Shown here in pieces: positions 8,085 through 15,429 of a DNA stretch of 19,837 bases (the first letter of the stretch is position 1; each line of letters begins with the position of its first letter). The notes under the pieces are model-generated. The model searched no databases and was not told the origin of the DNA. It saw only the letters and a program-made list of their open reading frames with translations. Made by a program: the position numbers and the translations under genes. The stretch comes from an uncultured Collinsella sp. (GTDB taxonomy: Bacteria > Actinomycetota > Coriobacteriia > Coriobacteriales > Coriobacteriaceae): positions 1 to 19,837 of the forward strand of contig URWQ01000005.1 of NCBI GenBank assembly GCA_900551635.1, written 5' to 3'.

Positions 8085-8154
8085 AATGAGAGTGGAAAAT
8101 CTCCCACTTCAAGCCCGCATTCGAGCCAAAAGTGGGAGATTATCCACTCTCGTT
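8085..8154. repeat. Long inverted repeat between htpG and the YhgE operon
   Basis: Positions 8085-8109 pair with 8130-8154: 25-bp arms with one mismatch and one G-T wobble, and a 20-nt loop (8110-8129). The core arms read GAGAGTGG and CTCCCACTT. Read on the minus strand it starts 30 nt after the htpG stop and ends in ATTTTCC, so it may act as a weak terminator for htpG. It is flanked on the left by TTGGGGACGGAGGAAAATG, which resembles the GGGAC-type repeats at 10370-10418 and 10936-10962. The rest of 7923-8184 contains no gene that I can support. Confidence 0.75.
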
Positions 8155-8184
8155 CTAATCTAGTTACGGTGCCGTATCCCCGAA

Positions 8185-10209
8185 CTACATCAAGTTGCAA
8201 ACAGCCGCCGCGAAGGCAACGGGGTCCTCGGGGAGGATGCCCTCGACCAGCAAAGCCTGGTCATAGAGCAGACCGGAGTACTGCTTGATCTTGTCGGCGT
8301 CGCCTGCCTTCTGGGCAGCGACAAGCTTGTCAAAGACCGGGTGCTTGGCGTTGAGCTCGAGCACGCGCTGGCTCTTGGGCATGCCGTCGGGCGCGCCCTC
8401 GGGTCCCTTCTGGAGTACCTTCTCCATCTCGAGCGAAAGCGGGCCCTCGGTGGTGATGCAAGCGGGGGCATCGGTCAGGCGCGCGGAGACGGCAACCTTC
8501 TCGACCTTGTCGCCGAGTGCCTCCTTCATGGCGTTAAAGAGGTCCTCGTTCTCCTTGGTGGCGTCCTCGGCCTCCTTTTTCTCGTCCTCGGTCGCCAGGT
8601 CAAGATCACCGGTTGCGACGTTCTTGAGCTCCAGGTGACGATCCTCAACCTCGGGCTCGGCACCATCGGCCACGGCCTTTTCGGCAGCCTCGCGGGCGGC
8701 ATCGTCCTCGTAGATCTTGGGCATATCGGCGGCAACGTACTCACGCATAGCCTGAAAGGTGAACTCATCCACGTCCTGCGTCAGCAGCAGCACGTCATAG
8801 CCGCGGTCGAGCACGCCCTTTACCACGGGCATCTTGGCCAAGCGCTCACGCGAGTCGCCGGCGGCGTAGTAGATGGCCTTCTGATCCTCGGGCATGCCCT
8901 TGGCATACTCGGCCAGGGTAATCATCTTCTGTTCCTTGGCAGACCAGAACAGCAACAGATCGGCGAGCTCATCGGCCTTCATGCCATAGCTCGAGTAGAT
9001 GCCGTACTTAAGACCGCGGCCAAAGTTCTCAAAGAACTTCTCGTAGGCCTCGCGGTCGTTGTCACGCATATCCTCAAGGTCGGCGGTGATCTTCTTTTCC
9101 ACACGCTTGGCGATGGCCTTGAGCTGACGGTTCTGCTGCAGCGTCTCACGCGAGATGTTGAGCGACACATCGGCGGAATCCACGACGCCGCGGACAAAGT
9201 TGTAGTAGTCGGGCAGCAGGTCGTCGCACTTCTCCATGATCAGGACGTTGGAGCTGTAAAGCGCCAGGCCCTTCTCGTAGTCCTTGCTGTACAGATCGAA
9301 CGGCGCGCGTCCCGGCACAAACAGCAGGGCGTCATACTCGAGCGTGCCCTCGGCGTGGAAGCTGATGGTGCGCGCAGGATCGTCAAAGTCGTGGAACGTG
9401 GACTTGTAGAACTCGTCGTAGTCCTTCTGCTCGACATCGGAGCTGCGCTTCTTCCAGATCGGTGTCATGGAGTTGATGGTCTCGAGCTCCTGGTAGTCCT
9501 CGTACTCGGGCTTGTAATCGTCGCCGGCGTCCTCGGGCTTGGGTTTCTGGCGGCTCTTGGACACCATCATCTGAATCGGGTAGCGCACATAGTTGCTGTA
9601 CTGCTGAATCAGGCTCTTGAGACCCCACTCGGTCAGGAAGCGATCGTAGGTCTCGGCCTCGCCGTCGGCATCGAGCTTCTCGTTCTCGCGCAGCGTCAGG
9701 ATGACATCGGTACCGTGCTCGGCGCGTTCGCCGTCCTCGATGGTGTAGCCCTCAAGACCGTCGGATTCCCACACATGGGCGACATCCTCGCCATAGGCGC
9801 GGCTGACGACCTTCACATGGCTGGCGACCATAAAAGCCGAGTAGAAGCCCACGCCAAACTGACCGATGATGTCGACATCGGAGCCCTGCTGCTCGGCGTT
9901 CTCGGTCTTAAACTCCTCGGAGCCGGAATGGGCGATGGTGCCCAGATTGCGCTCCAGCTCCTCGGCGGTCATGCCAATGCCGTTATCCGAGATGGTAATG
10001 GTGCGGGCGTCTTTATCAAAGGAGACGCGAATGGCCAGGTCGCCCTGGTCGATCTTGACGCTCGGGTCCTGCAGGCTCTTAAAGTTGAGCTTGTCGACGG
10101 CGTCGCTCGCGTTAGAGATAAGCTCGCGCAGGAAGATTTCCTTATTGGTGTAGATGGAGTTGATCATGAGGTCGAGCAGTTTTTTGCTCTCGGTCTTAAA
10201 TTGACGCAT
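8185..10209 (-). CDS. htpG: Molecular chaperone HtpG (Hsp90 family)
   Basis: This is the bacterial Hsp90, an ATP-dependent cytosolic dimeric chaperone. The N-terminal GHKL ATPase domain opens with the family-typical MRQFKTESKKLLDLMINSIY. It has ELISNASDAVDKL (29-41, Mg-coordinating Asn33), SDNGIGM (74-80, ATP-contacting Asp75) and the lid glycines GQFGVGFYSAF (116-126). A charged middle segment (KPKPEDAGDDYKPEYEDY) precedes the middle-domain core (PIWKKRSSDVEQKDYDEFYK), followed by SLNISRETLQQNRQLKAIAK. The acidic linker and dimerisation domain end in VCNLM. Length is 674 residues, against about 624 in E. coli; the excess lies mostly in the acidic linker and the C-terminal domain. The start is ATG 10209 with AAAGGA 6 nt upstream. 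I see no CIRCE operator. The leader contains a terminator-like hairpin (10240-10264). Confidence 0.97.
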   Translation of the reverse strand: MRQFKTESKKLLDLMINSIYTNKEIFLRELISNASDAVDKLNFKSLQDPSVKIDQGDLAIRVSFDKDARTITISDNGIGMTAEELERNLGTIAHSGSEEFKTENAEQQGSDVDIIGQFGVGFYSAFMVASHVKVVSRAYGEDVAHVWESDGLEGYTIEDGERAEHGTDVILTLRENEKLDADGEAETYDRFLTEWGLKSLIQQYSNYVRYPIQMMVSKSRQKPKPEDAGDDYKPEYEDYQELETINSMTPIWKKRSSDVEQKDYDEFYKSTFHDFDDPARTISFHAEGTLEYDALLFVPGRAPFDLYSKDYEKGLALYSSNVLIMEKCDDLLPDYYNFVRGVVDSADVSLNISRETLQQNRQLKAIAKRVEKKITADLEDMRDNDREAYEKFFENFGRGLKYGIYSSYGMKADELADLLLFWSAKEQKMITLAEYAKGMPEDQKAIYYAAGDSRERLAKMPVVKGVLDRGYDVLLLTQDVDEFTFQAMREYVAADMPKIYEDDAAREAAEKAVADGAEPEVEDRHLELKNVATGDLDLATEDEKKEAEDATKENEDLFNAMKEALGDKVEKVAVSARLTDAPACITTEGPLSLEMEKVLQKGPEGAPDGMPKSQRVLELNAKHPVFDKLVAAQKAGDADKIKQYSGLLYDQALLVEGILPEDPVAFAAAVCNLM

Positions 10210-10239
10210 GTGCAGTCCTTTCGCGCTACCCCCGTCCGC

Positions 10240-10264
10240 AAAAACGGCCCGGTCGCCCGAGCCG
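10240..10264 (-). terminator. Terminator-like hairpin in the htpG leader
   Basis: On the minus strand CGGCtCGG (10264-10257) pairs with CCGgGCCG (10252-10245), with one mismatch and a 4-nt loop. Five T follow (10244-10240). It sits 31 nt before the htpG start codon. The only AT-rich, promoter-like DNA (about 10284-10330, including TATAAA) is upstream of it, so any htpG transcript from there would read through it. It may be the terminator of the GNAT gene upstream, an attenuator of htpG, or both. Confidence 0.5.
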
Positions 10265-10369
10265 CATCGCAGACCTGCTATGTTAAGACTTAGATTTTAT
10301 AACCCATTAGCGCGCATATATACATACGGAATCGAAAAACTGTATGTTGAAACGACCGTGCGGCGGATG

Positions 10370-10418
10370 CCAAGGAGTGTCCCCAGCTGCCGGCAGAAAA
10401 GGAACGTCCCTATCTGCC
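10370..10418. repeat. Two tandem copies of a 22-bp GGGAC-type repeat
   Basis: Units 10370-10391 and 10397-10418 share AAGGA, GTCCC and CTGCC at the same positions (about 17 of 22 identical) and are separated by GGCAG. A 10-bp palindrome (CTGCCGGCAG, 10387-10396) spans the junction. The second unit supplies the stop codon (10410-10412) of the GNAT gene. I recall similar short elements in intergenic DNA of Collinsella-type genomes, but could not check this. Confidence 0.55.
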
Positions 10419-10909
10419 ATCTACGCGCTTGGCCATCCAGACATGGGGCTGGCCCTCGTCTTCGTAATCTACCGGGGCGATTTGCGTGTAGCCCGCCTTT
10501 GCATAGAGCGGCAGCACGTATTCCTGCGCATGCAGCTTAATAAGCTTAGCGCCGGCATCGCGTGCACACGAAGCACTGGTATCGACGATCGCACTCGCCA
10601 GTCCGCGACGACGCATAGCCGGCAGCACGGCGAGCGCCCCATAATGTAGGTCTCCCCCGCCACAACGCCTTCGTCCATGTCGCATGCCGGCAACACCGGG
10701 GCCTCTGCGTCAGCCACGCGCTCAAGCTCTTCGGGAAACACGCGCGAGCAACCGGCAAGCTCGCCGTCTACATAGAGCGTCACATGAATGCAGTTCGGGT
10801 CCTCGTCGATAGCGTCGAACTCATTCTCGTAGCCCTGCTCGTCCATAAAAACGACGCGGCGCACCAACGCCGCGTCATCAAAGCATCCCGTCTTAAGTTG
10901 GATATCCAT
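10410..10909 (-). pseudogene. GNAT family N-acetyltransferase, one frameshift
   Basis: When joined over one missing base this is a GNAT acetyltransferase of about 167 residues, the normal single-domain length. The N-terminal part has VRRVVFMDEQGYENEFDAID, then IHVTLYVDGELAGCSRVFPE, corresponding to the first strands and helix. The frame is lost after GETYIMGR near 10630-10637, where one C/G is absent. It continues as LAVLPAMRRRGLASAIVD, the acetyl-CoA-binding motif A with RRRGLA, and ends HAQEYVLPLYAKAGYTQ, the usual last strand with a conserved Tyr. The start is ATG 10909 with AAAGGG about 6 nt upstream; TTG 10927 is less likely. The substrate is unknown. Both halves are well conserved, so the lesion is recent or a sequencing error. 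The stop codon lies inside a short repeat. Confidence 0.82.
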
Positions 10910-10935
10910 GGCTGCCCTTTCATTCAATGCGAACG

Positions 10936-10962
10936 TTAGGGACAGATATTAGCGAAAATGAG
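10936..10962. repeat. Single GGGAC-type repeat at the 3' end of the CpsB-like gene
   Basis: The stretch TTAGGGACAGA...GAAAATGAG resembles TTGGGGACGGA..GAAAATGAG at 8071-8090, with a shared GGGACRGA core and a shared GAAAATGAG end. It covers the last codons (AHFR) and the stop (10949-10951) of the phosphatase gene, so the repeat contributes to the coding end. Confidence 0.4.
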
Positions 10963-11599
10963 CTCCGCGCACACTAAACTTCGCGCGAGCCTTCGCCAGG
11001 CAGTCGTAATGACCCACGTTATGGGCATCGCTCGCGATGAAGCTGTACAGGTTCTGATCGAACAGGCGCTGTGCCGGCTTTTTCTCGCGACCAAAGCGAC
11101 CGCCGGCAATAAAGTCCGCCGAAGCCTGCAGCTTGCAGCCCATATCGACCAGGCGCTCCGCCACGCTTACATCCTTTTGAACCGCACGATAGCGCTCAGG
11201 ATGAGCGATGATCACCTGGTAGCCACGACACTGCAAATCGTAAATCGTGTTCTCGTACTCTCTAAACGCATACGCATCGGCATGCGTCGAAAGCTCGAGC
11301 AGAAACTCGTTGGTCCCATCGAAATGCAAGTGCTCCGCGGCATCGATACCAAGCTCAACGAGCTTTCGATGGTTGACCTCGAAGCCCATCTGGAGCGGAA
11401 AACCGTCAGCGTTATCACGCAGCAGTTCAAAGGCATCCCACATCTTGTCGTAATCAAAATAGGGATCACGGCAGTGAGGAGTGCAAACGATTCTGGTTAC
11501 ACCGGCCCGCTTGGCAGCCTCGAGCATCGCCAAGCTCTCATCGAGATCGGCGGCGCCGTCGTCTACACCCGGCAAGATATGGCAATGAATGTCACGCAT
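10949..11599 (-). CDS. CpsB/YwqE-type tyrosine-protein phosphatase (PHP family)
   Basis: This is a manganese-dependent protein-tyrosine phosphatase of the PHP superfamily, expected to dephosphorylate the CpsD-like kinase encoded 17 nt upstream. Metal-binding motifs are all present: HCHILPGVDDGA (5-16), TPH (40-42), a Glu/His region FEVNHRK (74-79), HPERY (133-137) and SDAH (190-193). The protein has 216 residues, somewhat shorter than the roughly 245-255 usual for CpsB/YwqE. The missing length appears to be at the C-terminus, where the stop codon falls inside a short GGGAC-type repeat. The start is ATG 11599 with AAGG about 7 nt upstream. It is the last gene of a three-gene unit (adaptor, kinase, phosphatase), and no terminator is evident before the GNAT gene. 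Confidence 0.9.
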   Translation of the reverse strand: MRDIHCHILPGVDDGAADLDESLAMLEAAKRAGVTRIVCTPHCRDPYFDYDKMWDAFELLRDNADGFPLQMGFEVNHRKLVELGIDAAEHLHFDGTNEFLLELSTHADAYAFREYENTIYDLQCRGYQVIIAHPERYRAVQKDVSVAERLVDMGCKLQASADFIAGGRFGREKKPAQRLFDQNLYSFIASDAHNVGHYDCLAKARAKFSVRGAHFR

Positions 11600-11616
11600 A
11601 GGTCAGCCTTAATCAA

Positions 11617-12354
11617 CTAAACGTTTGCTCGGTTGGTGAAGATGCCCTTTTTGGAAGTCCCCTGATCGTCGGAGCCCTTCTTCACCTTCTTACCGTCCTT
11701 GGTGTAGTAGGAGTAGTAGTACTCGCTGGTCTCGGTCTCGCAGTAGTTCATAACGGTACCGATGAGCTTGACCTTTTCGGACTTCTTAAGCTGGCCGATA
11801 GCGTTGAGTGCCTCCTCGCGCTTGGTGAAGTCCTCGCGCACCACGAACAGCGTACCGTCGGTCAGGCTGGCAATCTCGGCAGCATCGATGAAGGTGCCGA
11901 CCGGGGGAGCATCAAAGATGACGTACTGGAACTTGGCAGACAGTGCCTTTACCAGCTTGGCAAAGCGGTGAGAGACGATGATGTCGGCAGGATTGGGAAT
12001 ATGCGGCTCGGCATCGAGGAAGTAGAAGTTCTTCTGACCCGTCTCGACAATTGCCTGGTCAATGGAGATCTGCTCGGAAAGGACCGCATAGAGTCCGCCG
12101 CGCGAACGAACGCCGAGCATATCGGAAAGAGACCTGCGGCGCATATCGGCCTCGACCAGGAGCACGGACTTGCCGCTCGTGGCGATTGCCTGAGCAAGGT
12201 TAATGGAAACCGTAGACTTGCCCTCGTTGGGAATCGAGGAGGTAACGGTGATGGTACGAATGGGGTCGTCCACGCTCGCAAAGCGGATGTTGGCCAGAAG
12301 GGTCTTGGCGGCATTCTGTACAACGAGCTTATCGGTGTTCTTTGCCTTAGCCAT
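11617..12354 (-). CDS. CpsD-like bacterial tyrosine kinase (BY-kinase)
   Basis: This 245-residue cytoplasmic autophosphorylating BY-kinase controls capsule or exopolysaccharide assembly in relatives. It has Walker A (SSIPNEGKST, Lys46), Walker A' (VLLVEAD, 64-70) and Walker B (YVIFDAPP, 144-151, Asp148). The C-terminal tyrosine cluster EYYYSYY (211-217) is the expected autophosphorylation site. The Firmicutes-type split arrangement applies: the membrane activator is a separate protein, encoded immediately upstream and ending 2 nt before this start. The start ATG 12354 is preceded by GGTGG about 9 nt away, within the end of the upstream gene. The gene is intact. No glycosyltransferase, flippase or polymerase is encoded nearby, so its target here is unknown. 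Confidence 0.93.
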   Translation of the reverse strand: MAKAKNTDKLVVQNAAKTLLANIRFASVDDPIRTITVTSSIPNEGKSTVSINLAQAIATSGKSVLLVEADMRRRSLSDMLGVRSRGGLYAVLSEQISIDQAIVETGQKNFYFLDAEPHIPNPADIIVSHRFAKLVKALSAKFQYVIFDAPPVGTFIDAAEIASLTDGTLFVVREDFTKREEALNAIGQLKKSEKVKLIGTVMNYCETETSEYYYSYYTKDGKKVKKGSDDQGTSKKGIFTNRANV

Positions 12355-12356
12355 GC

Positions 12357-13013
12357 CTATTTACCACCTTTCATAGCCGGAATTCGGCCAACAACGGGAA
12401 TACCCAGGAGCTCTTCTGCCTCTTCGGCACCGCGGATGCGGGTATTGAGCATGTCTGCCAAAACGACATAGGCAACTGCGATAAAGATACCGGCGAGGAA
12501 CGCGACGGCAATATACAGCGTGCGCTTGGGGCCGCTGGGGGCTTCGGGGGTCTTAGCCTCGTCGATAACGTTGATGCTCTGGGCAGCGCCGACGTTCTGA
12601 GCGACCGTACTCACCGAGCTAGCTATGGCCTTTGCGACCTCAGCCGTCTCCTTGGCATCGGTGCCGGTAACCGAAAGCGTAATGACACGCGTGGTGGTCT
12701 CGGAGGAAACAGACACCTTGTAGTCATCCAGATCGGTGAGGCCCAGTTCCTTGGCGGCGCCGCTCTTAACGCTATCGCTATCCAGCAGCGTGGCGATATC
12801 GTTGGAAAGCATCTGGCTCGCCGAGAGATCGTTGTAGCTCATCTGGCCGCTATCGTCGGTCTTGGCGAGAATGTACATGCTCGTCGTCGCGGTATAGGTG
12901 TTGTCCATCGCGGCGAAGGACACGATGCCCATGGCGATCGCGCAGACCACCGGAAGGGTGATGACCAGCTTGAGGTGCTTCTTCAGCAGCTGGAACAGTT
13001 CGAGAAGGGTCAT
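12357..13013 (-). CDS. Wzz/CpsC-like polysaccharide co-polymerase, kinase activator
   Basis: This 218-residue membrane protein has Wzz topology. A short cytoplasmic N-terminus (MTLLELFQLLKKHLK) precedes TM1 (about 16-36). An extracytoplasmic domain (about 37-164) begins YTATTSMYILAK, includes DIATLLDSDSVKSGAAKELG and closes with a Pro-containing NVIDEAKTPEAPSGPKR. TM2 (about 165-187) and a cytoplasmic tail ending GIPVVGRIP follow. In CpsC-type proteins that tail activates the partner BY-kinase. It is the first gene of the adaptor-kinase-phosphatase unit and overlaps the kinase ribosome-binding site. AAAGG lies 9 nt before ATG 13013. Chain-length control is the family role; which polymer it handles here cannot be told. 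Confidence 0.9.
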   Translation of the reverse strand: MTLLELFQLLKKHLKLVITLPVVCAIAMGIVSFAAMDNTYTATTSMYILAKTDDSGQMSYNDLSASQMLSNDIATLLDSDSVKSGAAKELGLTDLDDYKVSVSSETTTRVITLSVTGTDAKETAEVAKAIASSVSTVAQNVGAAQSINVIDEAKTPEAPSGPKRTLYIAVAFLAGIFIAVAYVVLADMLNTRIRGAEEAEELLGIPVVGRIPAMKGGK

Positions 13014-13091
13014 GCAGCTTGCCTTTCATTTCCCCAGTTCGGATTGACAAAACTGTCCGTATGTTATCGCATCTTTTTACCGAGACCAAAC

Positions 13092-13122
13092 TCTATACAT
13101 AAGAAACAGGCTCTCCTGTAAA
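13092..13122 (-). promoter_or_regulatory. Weak candidate promoter of the tyrosine-kinase operon
   Basis: On the minus strand TTTACA (13122-13117) is followed by TATAGA (13097-13092) with a long 19-bp spacer, or TATGTA (13101-13096) with a 15-bp spacer. A dyad ACAGG-N4-CCTGT (13106-13119) lies between them. Non-optimal spacing over a dyad can mark an activator such as MerR, but nothing else here supports that. The AT-rich setting and position upstream of 13013 make it the best candidate. Confidence 0.3.
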
Positions 13123-13154
13123 AATGTCGGAAGCAATCGTAAAATTGCACAACA

Positions 13155-13183
13155 ACGCCGCACCCGAAAGTCAAATGCGGCGT
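13155..13183 (-). terminator. Probable terminator after the PhoR-like kinase gene
   Basis: An 8-bp perfect stem, ACGCCGCA (13155-13162) with TGCGGCGT (13176-13183), has a 13-nt loop. It starts 26 nt after the kinase stop. The following minus-strand sequence is only moderately T-rich (TGTTGTG, then ATTTTA), so it may be leaky. Confidence 0.5.
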
Positions 13184-13208
13184 CTACATCAATACCTATG
13201 TTGTATCG

Positions 13209-14633
13209 CTATGCGAATGGCTCGTCCTGCTGTATGGGAAACGTCACCGTAATGGTGGTTCCCACGCCCAACTCGCTCGACAGATCGAGCGTGGCGTGAT
13301 GATACAGGGCCGCATGCTTGACAATGGCAAGCCCCAGACCGGTTCCGCCGCGTGCCTTGGACCTACTCTTGTCCACGCGATAGAACCGCTCAAATACCTT
13401 GCCCTGTTCTTCAGGCGCGATACCGATTCCCGTGTCGGCGACCGCGAGGAACGGATGGCCTTCGTCGTTGGTGCCGCACTGCAGCACAACTGTACCGCCG
13501 GGCCGATTGTAGCGGATGGCGTTGCTTGCCAGATTATAGATGAGCTCGTCAATCAAGCGCGACACGCCCTCAATGACCACAGGCTTGGTCTCATGACTTA
13601 TCGTCACATTCGCCTGACGGGCGACCTGTTCAAGACGCTGCTCAACCGCGTAGATGGCACGCGAGAGCTCAATAGGCTCCGTGGACCCAATGGGCACCGC
13701 CTCGCCCTCAGTTGCACGCTCGGCCTCGTCCAAGTTAGACAGCGTAAGGATGTCGTTGACAAGCGCCGCCAAACGGCCCGCCTCACGATAGATGCGACCG
13801 CCAAAGTTGCGCAGGTCGTCCTCGCCCTCGACCATGCCGTTTGCGATGAGCTCGGCATAGCCCGAAATCGCCGTAAGCGGCGTCTTGAGCTCATGGGTGA
13901 TATTCGCCGTAAACTCGCGGCGCATACGACCGTTGTCCGCTAGCACCGCCATTTGGCGCTTGAGTTCCTGGCGCTGCGACTCGATACGCTCAAGCATGGG
14001 GACCATCTCGGCATAGGCGTGCTCATAGCTACGGCGTGGGTGGTCCAAATCCACCTCTTGCAACGGCGCGATGATAGCACGGGACTCGCGGCGCGCCATA
14101 AAAAACGAGAGTACCGCACCCGCTGCCGCGATAAGCAGCATCGGCGCCACCATCGACAGCAAAATCGCCGCAACGCCAGGCTGGGCCTGCGCCAAGCGGA
14201 CAACCTGGCCGTTATCAAGGGCGACGGCGCGATACAGCATAATCTCGTCGAGCGTAGAGCTTGCGCGCTCCGCGGAACCCAAACCACTCTCAAAGGCCTC
14301 GATGACCTCGGGGCGATCGCCATGGTTGGGCAGTGTGGAAGGCGACGCCTCGTTGTCGTAGGCAACCGATCCATCCTTGTTAATCAGCGTGATGCGCAAG
14401 TCCTCGCGATCGAGGCTACGCAAGAACGGGATGGGCTCCTGCTGCTCGTCGAGGGCGGCAGCAATGAGCTCGGTTTCCTGCGCCAGGTTGGCACTCGTGG
14501 CATCCGCCAAGGTGTTTTGCACAAAGAACGCGCCCAGCACCGTAAACGCCACGATAACCGCCATGGCACAGACAAAGATCGTCACAAAAACGCGGTGGGA
14601 CAGCGTATGTTTTCCCTGGGGGGCGAAGACCAC
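13209..14633 (-). CDS. PhoR-like sensor histidine kinase
   Basis: This 474-residue membrane histidine kinase is the partner of the PhoB-like regulator encoded directly upstream, 3 nt away. TM1 (about 15-38) and TM2 (about 153-179) bracket an extracytoplasmic domain of about 115 residues (LRITLINKDGSVAYDNEA), which has the PAS/sCache-like look common in PhoR/WalK-type kinases. A coiled linker leads to the H-box FTANITHELKTPL (His247). The ATPase domain has the N-box LIYNLASNAIRYN (364-376), G1 VADTGIGI (398-405), F-box FERFYRVDKS and G2 GGTGLGLAIVK (429-439). All catalytic residues are present. The start is GTG 14633, chosen because GGAGGAG lies just upstream across the end of the regulator gene. 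The position after pstB and phoB suggests phosphate sensing, which remains an inference. Confidence 0.9.
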   Translation of the reverse strand: MVFAPQGKHTLSHRVFVTIFVCAMAVIVAFTVLGAFFVQNTLADATSANLAQETELIAAALDEQQEPIPFLRSLDREDLRITLINKDGSVAYDNEASPSTLPNHGDRPEVIEAFESGLGSAERASSTLDEIMLYRAVALDNGQVVRLAQAQPGVAAILLSMVAPMLLIAAAGAVLSFFMARRESRAIIAPLQEVDLDHPRRSYEHAYAEMVPMLERIESQRQELKRQMAVLADNGRMRREFTANITHELKTPLTAISGYAELIANGMVEGEDDLRNFGGRIYREAGRLAALVNDILTLSNLDEAERATEGEAVPIGSTEPIELSRAIYAVEQRLEQVARQANVTISHETKPVVIEGVSRLIDELIYNLASNAIRYNRPGGTVVLQCGTNDEGHPFLAVADTGIGIAPEEQGKVFERFYRVDKSRSKARGGTGLGLAIVKHAALYHHATLDLSSELGVGTTITVTFPIQQDEPFA

Positions 14634-14636
14634 GGG

Positions 14637-15365
14637 TTACTCCTCCGATGCAGTGGCCGCGGTGTCGTCACCTTCGGCACCATCACCGGCAGAAGGCTCG
14701 GCCAAGCGGTAGCCCACGCCGCGCACGGTCTCGATGGCGCTGGCATGCTCGCCCAGTTTTTGACGAAGCGTCTGCACGTGCACGTCGACGGTGCGCGAAC
14801 CGCCGTCGAAGTCCCAGCCCCACACGCTCTGCAGCAACGACTCGCGGGTAAAGACCACGCCGGGCTTGCGCATGAGGTACTCGAGCAGGTCGAACTCGCG
14901 CAGGGTGAGCTTAAGCGGCTCGCCGGCAACGGTCACCTCGCGATGGCTGGGCGAGAGCACGATGTCGCCCACGCTGAGCACATCGCTCGCCTGCTTGACC
15001 ATGCCGCCGCGACGCAGCAGTGCGCGGCAGCGACTCGCAAGCTCCATGAGCGAAAACGGCTTAGTCAGGTAATCGTCAGCACCGCCATCGAGCGCCATCA
15101 CCTTGTCGAGCTCGGTGTCCTTGGCGGTAAGCATCATGATGGGCACCGTCGCCGTCAGACGGTCGGCACGCAGGCGACGCATAATCGCCAAGCCATCGGT
15201 ATCGGGCAGCATGATATCGAGCAGCACAGCATCGGGCACCCGTCGCGCCACGGCAGCCTTAAACTCGCCGTCGCACGAAAAGCCCTCGGCCTCGATTCCC
15301 TGCTTGCGCAGCGCATAGACCGTCAAATCCCTGATGTTGTCATCGTCCTCGACGTAATAGATCAT
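14637..15365 (-). CDS. PhoB/OmpR-family response regulator
   Basis: This is a 242-residue two-domain transcription factor. The receiver domain (1-115) has acidic residues EDD (6-8), phospho-acceptor Asp50 in AVLLDIMLPDTDG, Thr80 and Lys102 in YLTKPFS. The winged-helix domain (about 130-228) has LTLREFDLLEYLMRKPG, the recognition-helix stretch SRTVDVHVQTLRQKLG, and VRGVGYRL, all standard for the OmpR/PhoB class. A Ser/Ala/Asp/Glu-rich tail of about 15 residues follows. The start is ATG 15365 with AAAGGGG 6 nt upstream. It lies 64 nt downstream of pstB and 3 nt upstream of the kinase gene, so pstB-regulator-kinase is probably one transcript. The likely role is the phosphate-starvation response, inferred from this context; the 64-nt gap has no convincing promoter. 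Confidence 0.9.
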   Translation of the reverse strand: MIYYVEDDDNIRDLTVYALRKQGIEAEGFSCDGEFKAAVARRVPDAVLLDIMLPDTDGLAIMRRLRADRLTATVPIMMLTAKDTELDKVMALDGGADDYLTKPFSLMELASRCRALLRRGGMVKQASDVLSVGDIVLSPSHREVTVAGEPLKLTLREFDLLEYLMRKPGVVFTRESLLQSVWGWDFDGGSRTVDVHVQTLRQKLGEHASAIETVRGVGYRLAEPSAGDGAEGDDTAATASEE

Positions 15366-15429
15366 GTTGAACCCCTTTGCGGCCGATATGACCGCATCTT
15401 AACCCTAAAGGCACCTGTAAAAGACAGCG

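Noticed and set aside
8341..10293. A 650-codon open frame on the plus strand opposite htpG
   Set aside because: htpG is certain from its motifs and full length; the opposite frame is a composition shadow rich in Leu, Gly, Val and His with no family resemblance.
10210..10340. CIRCE/HrcA operator in front of htpG
   Set aside because: I looked for TTAGCACTC-N9-GAGTGCTAA and found no match; a short TTAGCGC stretch near 10308 lacks the second arm.
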